Shown here in pieces: positions 52,090 through 63,979 of a DNA stretch of 64,000 bases. Positions within the stretch are counted from its first letter, which is position 1. Each line of letters starts with the position of its first letter. The notes under the pieces are model-generated. The model had not been told where the DNA came from. It saw only the letters and a program-made list of their open reading frames with translations, and did no database searches. A program made the translations under genes and the position numbers. Source of the DNA: Artemia franciscana (Eukaryota > Arthropoda > Branchiopoda > Anostraca > Artemiidae); NCBI RefSeq assembly GCF_032884065.1, contig NC_088865.1, forward strand, positions 50,572,489 through 50,636,488. The letters are read 5' to 3'.

Positions 52090-53010
52090 TATAATCAAGT
52101 CATAGTTGCCAGGATGTTTTGTTGCCATTTTCTCTATTGTCATATAAATAATATATATTTTATTTAGACAAATTAACTTTAAGACAGGTATCAACAAAAC
52201 TCCATCAGGGATTGTATTTACTTTAGATAAAACCAGCAATATGAATGCTCAGCTTTGTGATATTCTAGTCTTAAAATACTAAAAAAAGAAAAATTATATG
52301 TTCTTTTTATTTTCTACCAGCTCATTTGAGCAAAATCATTTGTGACAGCAATATACCCATGGTTGGCTTAAAATCTCTCTAAAATGCTTTAAAACAGAAG
52401 GAACTTTAAAAACAAATATACTGATCAAAAAGAAGAATATTAACAGAACTGTCTAAACTTGGCATTGTTTAAGACAATTTCTTAGCGAAGTAAATGCAAA
52501 ACTTTAATGCTGTCTTATGTCATCTCTAAAAAAAAATTAAAATGTATCAGAGGTATTTTGATATAAGATACTTAAAAGACTTTTAATCAAATCTATGAAT
52601 TAAAGGGCCAGGCATTCCTCCCCAATTTATACAACATGTAAAAGAACAACAATTCATACTTTTTTTTAACAAAAGAAGCTTGATTTAAAAAATATATATA
52701 TCTTTAACAGACAGCAAGTGACATTAATGAAATTAATCAAAACAAAAATTCCTTGAGATTAATCATTATCAATGACACAACAATAACAAACCCATGTGGC
52801 TGCATAAATTTGAACCCTGGATAAATATATAACATACTGTGAGATAAAACTATTTTTTCTTATTGTTTGCATTATTCCTATTCTTGTGGTACCCTAGGTG
52901 TTAATTTAAGGACCTACCACAGTTTTGGACTTTCTATATTCAGACTTCTAGGTGAATTGATCCCTTTTTAATCTCCTGGGAGTTTTGCATCTGTTTCTTC
53001 TTAACTATTT
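52090..53010. other. gene-free stretch
   Basis: No repeat or ORF of note. Confidence 0.3.
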
Positions 53011-53396
53011 AAATTATACAGTGTTGCCTCTCTCGAGTTGCGAAGTATTTGTTTCTTTCAAAAAAGCCACAAATTACGTAAATTGAGCCGCTCATCTTCT
53101 TCCTTTGGATAAACCTATGCAGAAGAGAGCGATAACGAACACGAAGGGCCGTATTTTTACCGGCTGGATGTGTGTCCTTTAACTGCTGGGGATAGGTGAC
53201 TCGGGTATCTGCACTTCCCACAGGTCCAATCCAGTAATTATTGAAAGACGGGGATTATTTTTTTTTAATTCGCGCTGCATTCTTCATACGCCCTGCATCT
53301 TCATTCGTGCTGCGATCTTTTTTACGTCAGCCACAGAATAAGAAATAAAGAAAAAGACCGACAAGAGCGTGATTCTAAAAAGTTGCGCGACAAAAA

Positions 53397-54433
53397 ATGG
53401 CTCCTAAACGAGATCGCAAGCGGAAATTATCCAGTCCAAAAAAGTCTCTAGATTTCTCTGCAGGCTGCAAACAAGGTCTTGAGCCAGAATCTAAGGCCGT
53501 ATTATGCGATGGATGTGAAAAATGGCTGTGTATAGAATACATAAACATGTCCATCCCAGAGTATGAACTCTTTACAAAGATGTCAACCATTGGAGATATG
53601 CAATGGTACTCTCCGGTTTGTAAGCACTCTGGTACATCAGCAGACCCCCATCATTAACTGAAATCTCGAGCCTTATAAAATCCAAGGTCCCAAGTGCTTT
53701 GGCTATCGCTGACATAGTTAACGGAGTGGTAGAGAAGCTCAAATGTGATATCACCGAAAGCATAGATGAAGTCAAAGAGCGTGTCAATGACTTTGAGAAA
53801 AATATGACGGAAAAATGTACTATCCTAGAAGTTAAGGAGCATGTCGAAGCAGCAATGCTGCAGGAAACATCCAAGATCAAACAGACCATTGATTCCCACC
53901 TCGAAGATGAAATCCGCAGACTGTTTAGACAGGAAAAAGACAGAGATAGCAGGAAACTTAACCTATTTGCTTAAGGCGTACCCCTGCGGCTAGGAATAAA
54001 CAGCTACAAGGCGTTTATTGAGAAATATCTTACAGAACAATACAAAATTCCAAACCGAAACCATTACTAATTTAAGATGCATTATAAGCCAATCACCGCC
54101 TGTCAACAAGGTTGGGGCCACTCAGCAGCCCATCAGACAAGCAGGAGCAAGCTATCAAGAATCGACCCACAGCAGACCCCCTCCCATTCTTTTCTCTATC
54201 CAAAACCTAAGCATGAAAAATGCATTCTACAAAGATCTTACGAGCTTCGTCAAGAAATTCAGTTTAAGGCAGATGCCTTACGAGAAGACCGGGAGAAAAG
54301 AAAAGTCTTAGCCGCTGAACTCAGACGCCGAACTGAACTAAGAGAGTCGAACTTAGCTATCAACCGCGGAAAGATCGTCTCAAAAAACTCTGCGCGCCCA
54401 GGGGGGGGATACTTTCACCAGACAATGGAATGT
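53397..54433 (+). pseudogene. CR1-like ORF1 (PHD-like finger, coiled coil)
   Basis: Begins MAPKRDRKRKLSSPKKS. A treble-clef/PHD-like finger follows: AVLCDGCEKWLCIEYINMS, then WYSPVCK. Usual CR1 ORF1 has Cys-x2-Cys, Trp, His/Cys and a final Cys-x2-Cys; here the final pair is reduced to one Cys. A coiled coil spans DEVKERVNDFEKNMTEKC to EDEIRRLFRQEKDRDSRKLN (53745-53960). The RNA-binding end reads RPPPILFSIQNLSMKNAF and later ALREDREKRKVLAAELRRR then LAINRGKIV. A frame change lies between 53657 and 53699, a stop at 53972, and another frame change near 54250. Confidence 0.7.
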
Positions 54434-54736
54434 TAGTTGCTCCATTTGGTAGCCCTGTACATAGAGTGAATAGTGACAAAGTGAATCTTGATAAACTAAC
54501 AAGTATTGATGAACTTTCTTATACGTCCAGCCCTGATTCGTTCAAGTCCTTCACAAATAAAAGCGCCAATCTAACCGACGATACTAGGTCCTGCAGCACT
54601 GATAATAACAATTTAACAGTAAACTTGTGTGAAAATAAAAATAGTAAATTAACAGTTACGTCCCCATGCCCCTCTGTATTGTCCCTCAATAGCAGCTCCG
54701 TGTACCTCAGCTGTAATTCACCCACTTCAAATATAA

Positions 54737-57658
54737 GTGAGAACAATAGTGTGCATAACCAAAAGTTGCCTAAACACACCCCGAAAACTTGTAAACATTA
54801 TGACAGCTAACGTCGATGTTATCATCAATAAGATGCCAGAACTGGAAACAGTGCTCGAATTAAGTCAGATAGATTTTGCAACTCTGACAGAAATTAGCCC
54901 TAAGAATTCCAGATTTCAACTGACAGAAGACTCGATCAGTCCCACTGGGTACAAAATCTTCAGCAATCTGTCCATTCCAAACTGCAGAAGAGGAGTTGCT
55001 GTTCTGGCTTCCATTGAATTTCAGGTAAGAAACATTTCTGTCCCGAATTCTTACTTGCCTTGGGTTGAAGCCACTTGGGTGTCCCTGTCCCTACCTAACG
55101 AAATGTTTGTCCTAAGCTCAATTTACAAGAGCCCCAGTAGTCCATGCCAGCTGTCCTCTCAAAGAGCAATTGCTGAAATGATGCAATTCATATTATGCAA
55201 CTTCCCAAAGGCAACTTTGCTCATGACAGGGGACTTCAACCTCCCAAGCGTGTTCTGGATAGACGGCCAAGGTATGACCAGGTCAAACCCTGAACAAAAC
55301 CCACTAATTCAAGTCCTTGCTGACAATTTTCTGTACCAAACAATAACCGTGCCCACAAGAATGTGTCCGGGACAAAATCCTTCAACACTTGACCTAGTCA
55401 TAACCAATGACCCAGAAAAGGTGATCAGGACACAGACTCTAAGTCCGATTGGCTCAAGTGACCACATGCCAGTCCTCTCATCTATACAACTCAACTCCAA
55501 ACCATCAAAATATACTAAGCAACCCTTTACTAATTACAAGATGATGGCAGAAGAGCGGATAGATGCCAATCTGGAAACTCATATCTCAAATGATGTGGAA
55601 GCTTCATGGCTAATTCTAAAAAATACCCTACTCGAGAGCCAAGCCAATCATACCAGTGTGACATGGAAAAAGATACCAAAAACTCTACTTTTCCTCACCC
55701 TAAGAATCAAGAATCTATGCAATAGGAAGAAAAAACTTTGGGAGAAGTTTGTGAAACAAAAAACAACAACAGTATACGAGAAGTACAAAATTACCAGCAA
55801 TCTCCTCAGAAAAGAAACGCGGAAACTCACTGTATATTACGAAGAACATCTTGCAAAAAATGTCAAGGAAAACCCTAAGTTATTCTGGAAACATATCTCC
55901 CTGCGTAAACTAGGCAGACACTCAGTACCAGACCAGGAGAATAATAGCTCAGTCTCTTCCTGCGCCTCCGAAAAAGCTAACCTTCTGAATCAGCAGGTCG
56001 CCTCAGTGTTTTCTAAGGATGACCTCCAATCAACCCTCCCACCAGCAGAACAGGCTCACACTCCCATCCCAATGTTACACTCTCCAATCACACTCGAAGA
56101 AGTAACCAAACAGCTTAAGGAGCTTGATGCCAACAAATCGACTGGACATGATGGTCTGACTCCACGACTGCTAAAGGAACTAAGCCCTGCTATTTCAGTG
56201 CCCCTTGCAAAATTATTTAACTTGTCGTTAACGCAAGGAAAGCTTCAAAGGGATTAGATGACGGCAATAGTCATCCCAATTCATAATAAGGGTAGCAAAA
56301 CTTCAGCAGCAAACTATAGACCTATCAGCCTTACCTGTTTGGCATGTATAGTCATGGAGAGAATTGTCAACAAACGTGTCATTGACCATCTTGAGGCTAA
56401 CTCACTCATCAGCAGCAGCCAGCATGGTTTTCGTTTTAAGAAATCAGTGGATACAAACCTTTTTGAGTCTTATAGTCTTGTAACTGACCTACTAAAAAGA
56501 AGGAGTACCAGTGGATATAATCCTGCTGGATCTAGCCAAAGCTTTCGACAAAGTTGTTTACCGCTACCTCATTCACAAGCTACGCACCCTGTCTCTTAGT
56601 CCAAAAGTGATCAGTTGGACCGAGGATTTTCTGAGGGACAGAATGCAGCAAGTGAAAGTGACCACTGGACCAAACAGTCACACACTCTCTGATGAAGCCA
56701 AAGTCACCAGCAGGGTCCCCCAGGGCAGTGTCCTGTGCCCTACCCTGTTCAATATATACGTAAATGAGCTAGCCCTTATCACAAGTAACAAAACCACTCT
56801 CTATGCGGATGATTCAAAACTCATAGGTCCTGCCAATTCCCTTCTGCCCGCCAATCCCTCCAAATTGATCTCAACCACATGTGCTCCTGGGTCAAAAGAT
56901 GGTCGCAGGAATTCAACGCTGAAAAATGCAAGGTCATACACTTTGGACACAATAACCCCCAGCAACAATACCTAATGACCCAAAACCCTGGAAGTCACCA
57001 CATACTGGAGCATGTTCAGGAGGAGAGAGACCTTGGAGTTATTGTAGACTCCCAGTTGAAATTCAGCTCCCACTCACAGAAGGTCTCAGCCAATGCTAGC
57101 AGAGCCCTAGGCATCATTAAATACAGCATTACCAGCAGAAGTAGGCATGTAATCTGCAAGCTCTACAAAGGACTGGTAAGACCGTGTTTGGAGGTGTGGA
57201 CCATCCTGGCCACCCCTCGATTCAAAAGGGACAAGGTAGTGTTTGAGGAAACCCAACGAAGGGCCAATAAGCTGATTGCCGGTATGGAAAACAAGCCCTA
57301 CAGTGAACGGCTGAGGGAAATCAACCTCCCCTCTTTAGTCTATAGGCGGAAACGTGGGGAAATGATCCTGGCACACAAACTCCTCTCTACCAATCAAGAA
57401 AATGAGCTCCTAGAGATTGATCCCTCCCACATAACACGATGACACCCAAAACAAATCCGCAAACTTCATGCAAAGACTGAAGCAAGATGCAGCTTCTTCT
57501 CGAATCGGATTGTGAACCTCTGGAACAACCTCAAGGAGAACAATGTTTCTGCTGAATCAACAGATGTATTCAAACTCCATCTGGATGCTGAGTGGAGTGA
57601 CAAACCGTGGAGATTTGACTGGGATGCACCAGAATCTAATCAACCATGTATGCAATTA
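54737..57658 (+). pseudogene. CR1-like ORF2 (endonuclease + reverse transcriptase)
   Basis: A 506-codon frame holds the endonuclease: INKMPELETVLELSQID, DFATLTEISPKN, LLMTGDFNLPSVFW (about residue 160) and SPIGSSDHMPVLSS (about residue 235); GDFN and SDH are intact. RT begins with LDANKSTGHDGLTPRLLK. At 56255 a TAG replaces the Trp of the conserved RDW, and the frame continues MTAIVIPIHNKGSKTSAANY RPISL. After a frame change near 56510: ILLDLAKAFDKV (motif A), VPQGSVLCPTLFNIYVNEL (B), LYADDSKL (C). After another near 56870: ERDLGVIVDSQLKFSSH to REINLPSLVYRRKRGEMI. A TGA at 57440 precedes KQIRKLHAKTEARCSFFSNR and VNLWNNLKENNVSAES. Confidence 0.85.
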
Positions 57659-57829
57659 TCATCATAAGGAGCGATTCAACAGGATTAAAGTCTTTATTTC
57701 ACTCCAAGCTGTGATTTAAGGTAATTTTAAGGTAATCAAATAATATCAGCCATATATTTAATCTTTAGCAAGGTGGCATAAAAGATCGTTTCTCAAGTTA
57801 GAAAAACCCAGTGTTATGGCTTAAAGTTC

Positions 57830-58103
57830 TAGTCAATTAACAGGAATTGCAATTTTAGAACTAAGGTCAGAGAAAAAGAAACTGAAAATTAAGGTAATGT
57901 TGTTTTTTCCAAATTTCAAAAGATATAGACCTGTCATGTAGGCAAATTTTAGGACCCTCTATAGGGAGATGGAGTGGAGATTGTTACTTTGCAATACCTT
58001 TCTGGGACATACTTTAGCATGTAGACATATCCCTGAAAGTTTCCTTTTCCTAATCTAATCTCTTTCCGAGATAATCAAAAGCAGCTAAAGTAGAATTTTA
58101 CCT
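57830..58103 (+). repeat. dispersed repeat R, copy 1
   Basis: aacaggaattgcaattttag, tatagacctgtcatgtaggc, aggaccctctatagggagat and gtagacatatccctgaaagt, ending taaagtagaattttacct. The same order recurs at 60060-60355. Confidence 0.65.
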
Positions 58104-59004
58104 AGTTCTATTTTTTTTAACTAAAAAGCATAGTGTCGTTTAAAAACTTTGCCTGTTTGATATGGTAATATAAATCTTGTTTGATATTTTTTTTTTAATT
58201 TGATACGGTAATAATAAATCTCATTAATTCAATCTTCAAGCTCTGGGAATATTAAAAGGATATAAACAGTAGCCTAGCCTGGGAAAAAAAAAAAAAAAAT
58301 CAAGATTACATTTTAAAAACAGGATTTATTTCTGATAATTGAATTTATAAACTCAACTAGGCTATGTTCTAAGGTACAAAGAAGTTTTTAAACTGGAATT
58401 AAGAAGTTCCTAAACTGGAATTTTACTCCTTGGCTCTTAAAGCAATATGTCCAAACTCTAAAACAATGCCCTAACAGAAAAAAAGTGAAGCATCCAACTA
58501 ATCCAACCTTTCGATAGGTACTGAGGATTGTTGTTGTTGTTGTTTTGAGTTTGACGCGTTTGACCAATAGGTCATATGCGTTCGTATCACTCAGTTGTTC
58601 TGTGCCTTCTATAATCATTAGCTTGCTTGGGTGTCACTTCAGTCAGTATTCACTGAACCAGAACAGTATCACTTTACTTGCTAATGGAGAGGAGTTATTT
58701 ACCTGCAACAACTGCCTGCATTAAAAACGGGAATCAAAATACTGCAACTATGCATTGTCAAACAGCAATTAAAATACATGTACAGCACAATAATAAAAAG
58801 TAATACAATTTTTACACATTATAACCAATATCAATACAACCGAATGCCGTTAAAATATATTTAATTTGATAAATAGGGCAATTCTAAAAATCCTATTAAA
58901 TAGGTGATAAAAAAAAATATATAGGGAATGAACCAAACCAGTAGTCTTAACAAATCTACTGAGGATTTACAACCAAAGGTGATTTAAAACTATTTCTTCT
59001 TATA
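58104..59004. other. gene-free stretch
   Basis: It holds short A and T runs and a (ttg)5 tract at 58528. A 20-bp direct repeat, aagttttt(a)aactggaatt, occurs at 58382 and 58408. No gene. Confidence 0.35.
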
Positions 59005-59197
59005 AGGGCGTATTCATTAGAAAAACCTTTAAGGATTTGGCTTATTGCTTGTAAGGATTTTGCTCATCGCTTGAAAAAATTTCAAGCATAAAATCCTTTC
59101 GCCCTTTAAGGAAACAGTTTAAGCATTTGGCCATTATGGCCAAATTCTTAAAGGATTTTTCTATAATCCATTGCGTGTGATCCTGGTATTAGTTTCT
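59005..59197. mobile_element. small MITE, imperfect terminal inverted repeats
   Basis: agaaaaacctttaaggatttggc (59019) mirrors gccaaattcttaaaggatttttct (59139-59163). The right outer end reads cgtgtgatcctggtatta, matching in style the end at 49173. A ggccattatggcc palindrome lies inside. Non-coding; possibly PIF/Harbinger-derived. Confidence 0.55.
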
Positions 59198-59341
59198 TTT
59201 TAGCTGTGTATGCAAGACACCAAACGTAAATGCGGCTATGCTCAAAAGAAAAACGACTTTTTCGTTCTTCTTATTATGTCAAAAATTTTGCGTTCTAAAA
59301 ACACTGTTGCTTTATTTTCAATAAAATTTTGCCTTTTTTAG

Positions 59342-59392
59342 CCTTACCTGAAATGGCTGTGGCAATTAGAGGAATTATTTCCAAAACTTCAG
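59342..59392 (+). CDS. candidate first coding exon, unknown gene
   Basis: Acceptor gccttttttag precedes the exon and a strong donor, gtaagatt, follows. It holds ATG at 59353 in a fair start context (tgaaatgg), encoding MAVAIRGIISKTS and the first base of the next codon (phase 1). The next good exon with a phase-1 start is at 63901. Another frame is also open through the exon, so the reading frame rests on the ATG and on phase agreement. Product unknown; the short basic start could be a mitochondrial presequence, which is a guess. Confidence 0.4.
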
Positions 59393-59519
59393 GTAAGATT
59401 TTGCTATCCATAGAAATAGTCACTCATTTTGTAGTCTGTGTCACGAAGTGCACCATTCTAGGCTAGATTGTTTGAGCTAAGATAGGCTACATCAGACTTT
59501 TCTATGGTAGGGGGATGTT

Positions 59520-59646
59520 ATTATTATTTAAGAATTAACGACGCTTCTTGACTACTAAGGTCCCTGTGTTGGCCCTGCAGCGTGATTCGATCTCTGGGTC
59601 CCGTATTACCAAGCTAAGGTCAAATCCACTGCACCACCACAGGACA
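59520..59646 (-). mobile_element. tRNA-derived SINE with target-site duplication
   Basis: On the minus strand, the head (59643-59574) carries an A-box-like tggtgcagtgg and a B-box-like agatcgaatca at tRNA spacing. It is followed by a body, ctgcagggccaacacaggga ccttagtagtcaagaagcgt, and an attattattt tail. Flanks gtagggggatgtt (59507-59519) and gtagggggaatgtt (59647-59660) are the target duplication. It lies inside the first intron of the tentative gene. Confidence 0.7.
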
Positions 59647-59725
59647 GTAGGGGGAATGTTTTTAGGTGGGGGAACTATTTAAAAAAATTCCACAAAGTAA
59701 AAATATCAGTATCTTTACAACCAAG

Positions 59726-59895
59726 GGTAAAATTCTAGTTTAGTGACTTCTTGCTATCCCAAAAAGAGGTTAGGTTTGGAAAATGAAACTTTTAAGAGAT
59801 GGGTCTAGAGGCTAAAGTAGGCCTATGTCATGGAAAGGTATTTTAAAGTACCTACTTTCACTTCCTTTCCCTCTAAAGGGTCCTGACCTTTAAAA
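59726..59895 (-). repeat. dispersed repeat R, copy 2 (inverted)
   Basis: ggtaaaattctagtttagtg acttcttgctatccc, gatgggtctagaggctaaag and ccctctaaagggtcctgac are the reverse complement of the 60172-60355 part of copy 3. With copy 3 it forms an inverted pair about 280 bp apart. Confidence 0.65.
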
Positions 59896-60059
59896 TCCTG
59901 TGTGTTTAAAAGTGAAACCTTTCAAAATAGATCTTCTGCTTGAATGAAGTACAACAAAATTTTTTTCAGCTTCACAACTTTGCTCAGTCCCAATTTATAA
60001 GGTTTTAAAGATATGCAAATACATTTCCTAAATTTTGAAAAAAAGAACATTGATACAGC

Positions 60060-60355
60060 TCAGAATCCTACTCAAATAACAGGAATTGCATTTTCAGGAC
60101 TAGGCTAAAGGCAGAGAAAAAGCAACTGGTAACTGAGAATTAAGGTAAAACATTGGTTTGTAAAAATTTTAATAGGTATAGACCTGTCATATAGGCTAAT
60201 TTCAGGACCCTCTAGAGGGAGAAGAAGTGGATGTGGGTACTTTAAATTAATTTCCCAGGATATACTTTAGCCTGTAGACCCATCCCCAGAAGTGTCATTT
60301 TCCTAACCTAGCCCCTTTCTGAGATAGCAAGAAGCCACTAAACTAGAATTTTACC
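60060..60355 (+). repeat. dispersed repeat R, copy 3
   Basis: aacaggaattgcattttcag, tatagacctgtcatataggc, aggaccctctagagggagaa, gtagacccatccccagaagt and taaactagaattttacct, in the order of copy 1. A fainter relative may lie at 61490-61620. Confidence 0.65.
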
Positions 60356-63300
60356 TAACCAAGCCCACCTTCAAGGGGTGCTGGGTGAAATTATGCTACA
60401 GCACAGAAATAAGATAGAAGAAGAATTAGGCCCAGGTAATACCTTTTGATTCCCATTCAGTAGTCTTTGTCATGTAATAGTTGCATCCATTTCTGTTTAA
60501 TCTGAGCCCCTCTCCCTAACCTATTGGGACCATATGTAGGCTTAGGCTGGGTACATAAGTTTGCTTATTTACAGGGGCATAATTTTTCAAATCCTGGGGG
60601 AGAGGTGGCAAAGTTAGAGCCATGACAAGTGAGAATGATCAAATAAAAATGACCAATATAGTACCATAAAGGCCAAGGTATATTAAAGAAACCTATCTTT
60701 TTCTGTAATTGCCTGAATTATGTAGGTCTATCTTGGTTTTGACAAGCTTTTGAAGATGCTAAATTGCATTTGGGGTGGGGGTGGGGCAGATTAGTTCTGA
60801 GGAGGGAGGTATGGCCTTCCCTCTGCCTCATGGTAAATTGCTCCCCTGCTGATGTTTATTTTTTTAAACTGGATTTATTTGGTAGCCTATTATGTGCTAA
60901 TTATTGATTTGAATAGGCGCACAAAAAAATAGGCTACAAATCATCAAGATTTTTCTATATAGCCTAGAGTTAGGCTATATTTGGCCCATTAGATAGGTAG
61001 CCTATGTGTTGTAATTATGAATGCAGTGACTATTTTTTCCAGACAGAGCATGATTAGGGAATGAAATTATGCATCTCCATTTTTTCCTATTTAATTGCTA
61101 TTTTATTGAGCACTATAAATTTGGCCAGAAACAATGCAAACAAGCAAATTTTTACATATGCTATTACCTAACCAATGTGGATAGAGATGGAATACAATTG
61201 CAATTGAACACACTTTCAAAGATCATGAATAGGGAATTAAATTTTACATTTCTTTGTTTTCTTCTGGTTCCTGGGTTACAACTTGATTCTATCAGGAGCT
61301 GACCATTGACAATATTAGACAGGTTTTGTATTATAAAAATGAAACCTTAAGAAACAAACTACAATTCAATTGCTACACAAAAAAGTGCTTTGAACCTCAT
61401 ACCTATTCTCAATCCTATTTCATAAGATTTTTAAATATTTCCAAAAAACATTTCTTAAATTTTAAAAAAAGTCCTGGCAATGGTTAAATGTCCTGCTAAA
61501 ATTATAAGACATGTGATTTCAAGATCCAAAGCCAAAGAAAAATAAACTGAAAACCCAAAATAAATTTCAAACTGTCTTTGAAATTTTAGGTAGATACTGT
61601 CTTCTATATTCTAAACCCTCAATTCATAGATTCAAGAAGGTAATAGCCCCAAAATCCATGATTTGAGGATTTGATAGCTCTCAAAATTAATCTCTGCTCA
61701 TTTTTCAAGAGACCTAGTTTTATTTGAGGTCAATTATAGGAATTTTTATAGGTATATTTTAAGATTTTCTACTTCAGAACTGAATAATTCTGAAGCTCAA
61801 TCAATATTGCAGATCAGCTATAGTTTCAATACATTTTTATGAAGAATATATCAGAATAATATTTTTACTAAAAAAATCCAGGGTGGATTGTGAGGCAGAT
61901 AATTTAGATTGAAAATTAGTAGGAGCCACCCTGGCCCCCATTTGTGGAAACTTGAAAATATATAAATTACTAAATCATTTCATTTAAAAAAATTGCACAT
62001 GTTACATTTTTGTATCTGTTAGTGTTTTAAATAGTTGCATTTCAAGGTCATTTTTAGCCTAAAAATAATTCTGTTTTCTTGTTTTTAAACCAAATTAAGT
62101 TTGTCTTAGCTTTTTCCTCTTTGATTCCCCAATCCTGCTGATTGGAAACCTTTTCATGCTCTAGTTAAGACAGCATATCTATTTTACTTGTAAAAGGTTA
62201 GGCAGGGGTATCACTGAAATTCTTCTGCAAGTAATTTGAAACTTTCACAAATCTCATTTCTCTAAAAATTTCTGTTGAACATTACATATTAGTCTAATAG
62301 CAAAGTTTTCCAGGAAAGATAACCTGTATATTTTCAGTAAACAAAAAAAAACAAACAAAAAACAACTGTATTTATACTTTTGTCCTTCTGGTGGAACTTT
62401 TGTTGTTTTATGGAAGTGCTATTGGTCTAGGGTACATACTCTGTAAGTTCCAAGCCAGTTGGACATAAAAAGTGTATGCTATGCTTGTAATCCCTTCCAT
62501 AAGACACCACTGTTACTTTGAGATCCCCTTTCCCCTGGATGCTGGCCCTATAAGTTTTAAGGAGATCGCGGAATCCCAATTTTTCAGTCATTTGTTTTAT
62601 CTAATTGAAAATGCTCCAAATCTAGTAGCTCCTATTGTTCTGGGCTCATAAAAAGTATCCCAAGACTGTTAACTCATTCTGGTCATGGTAGATTAGAGAA
62701 ATACCTAGACATTTCACTCCTTATGATCTGATCAGAAGGTTGCAGTCAGGAGAGGGCAGTCAGGAGAGGGGGACTAAGGGGTTTGAACCCCTCCCCCCAA
62801 AATGTTTGTTAAACTTGTAAAAATGTAACAAAAATCAATTTAAGCAAATTGTTTGTCCTTAGAAAAAAATTGTACCCTCCCCCCCCTGAAAAAAAATCCT
62901 GGATAATACATTGTCTGGGCTAATAGTTGCCCTCTTGTAAATTTCAAGCCAATTGGACACTGAACCTTTTCCCATGAACTTAAACTCTCTTGGCTGAATT
63001 ACTGTCAGAAATTAAGTTCTCCATCAGGTCCTTGAGTGACATTAGTTTTTGTATTATTTTTAACATCTTTGATTGCCAACTATGTTGGAAAGCCCTGGGA
63101 GCACAGAGTCAGTATTTATCTTGTTTATTGCATTGAAATCAGAAAAATAGCTTGTTTTGGCACTAAATCATTAGTTATCTAATTTTTAAGTGCAACTAGG
63201 ATTTGCATGTTTTTAGACTAATTTAATACTTCAGTCAGTCTTGCAAAGTGTCACTGAAATTCCTCATTTTATACTTGGGTCATTTTTGCAGCCAGTCAAT

Positions 63301-63900
63301 CCATGGTTTGACCTTGCTGTGTTTTTGTGCTGATATTGAGAACCCTTATGTGATGCTGTTTTGGGCAAGGTGTTGCATGCCTACCTTTCTGCTAAAAAGC
63401 TGGTGGTAGAAGGGAGGGATATCATGTGCCTTATTTTTGTCCTAATGATTCTAATTTTGATTCCATGCAAGATTCTGGTTTTGACGATGTCTAATAAGCC
63501 CTCCTTTTCTAATAAAATACATTCGTGAGGAATGGGCCAATTGTTTAATTTGTGGCCACTACCCTTGAGGCTGCACAGGTACCTTTTCAGATCTTTTGAT
63601 TGTTTGTACTATGGTTTGATCTTTTGTCTAATATTTTAACCATGAATATTCTTATGCAGAATGATAGAAAAAAAATGAGTGATAGATAAATGTTCTACCC
63701 TCTTTTTGTCATATTGTGATACTTAGAGAGTAAAAGGGCTCATTTAGTTGTTAAGTCACTATATTTGATACAACTTAAAATGTTCACTAGGAAGCTTTAG
63801 TCAAACTTAGGAATAAAGAGCCATGTATGTGGCAACTCATCTATATGTAGAATAATTCCTGCTTTGAAAATTTTTAGAAAGGTTTTTTGTTTTTTTTTAG
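60356..63900. other. probable intron of the tentative gene
   Basis: Mostly AT-rich DNA without a recognised repeat family, apart from a short cagtcaggagagggcagtca ggagaggg direct repeat at 62743-62770. I found no third exon with matching phase and no ORF I would support, including the 77-codon frame at 61069-61302. Confidence 0.35.
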
Positions 63901-63979
63901 CATTCATTTATGACAGTTATCTTCATTATGTTAGTCAGAAAGAAGTCCTTATTTTTGGGTGCTATGTTACTTATATAAG
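63901..63979 (+). CDS. candidate second coding exon, unknown gene, gene runs off window
   Basis: Acceptor ttttttttag and donor gtaaaa bracket 79 nt. Joined to the phase-1 exon at 59392 it reads AFIYDSYLHYVSQKEVLIF then GCYVTYI with no stop, ending in phase 2. The second half is hydrophobic enough for a membrane segment. In the other open frame the exon ends in a stop. The product is not recognised. Confidence 0.35.

Larger units (their letters stand above)
53015..57740 (+). mobile_element. near-complete CR1-like LINE
   Basis: Base composition changes sharply near 53020 and again near 57670. In order: a probable 5' leader (53015-53396), ORF1 with PHD-like finger and coiled coil (53397-54433), ORF2 endonuclease and RT (54737-57658), and a short 3' tail that ends in tttaaggtaattttaaggta, a small repeat like those that end CR1/L2 elements. 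ORF2 has few breaks (one amber, two frame changes, one TGA near the end), so this is the youngest LINE here. No target duplication was recognised. Confidence 0.8.

Noticed and set aside
53009-53221. 70-codon minus-strand ORF with basic residues
   Set aside because: It lies in what is probably the 5' leader of the CR1-like LINE and shows no recognisable domain.
61069-61302. 77-codon ORF with aromatic-rich start
   Set aside because: No domain, no splice context, and composition like the surrounding AT-rich DNA.
63293-63330. Possible exon after ttttgcag at 63290
   Set aside because: In the phase required by the donor at 59392 it meets a stop after six codons.
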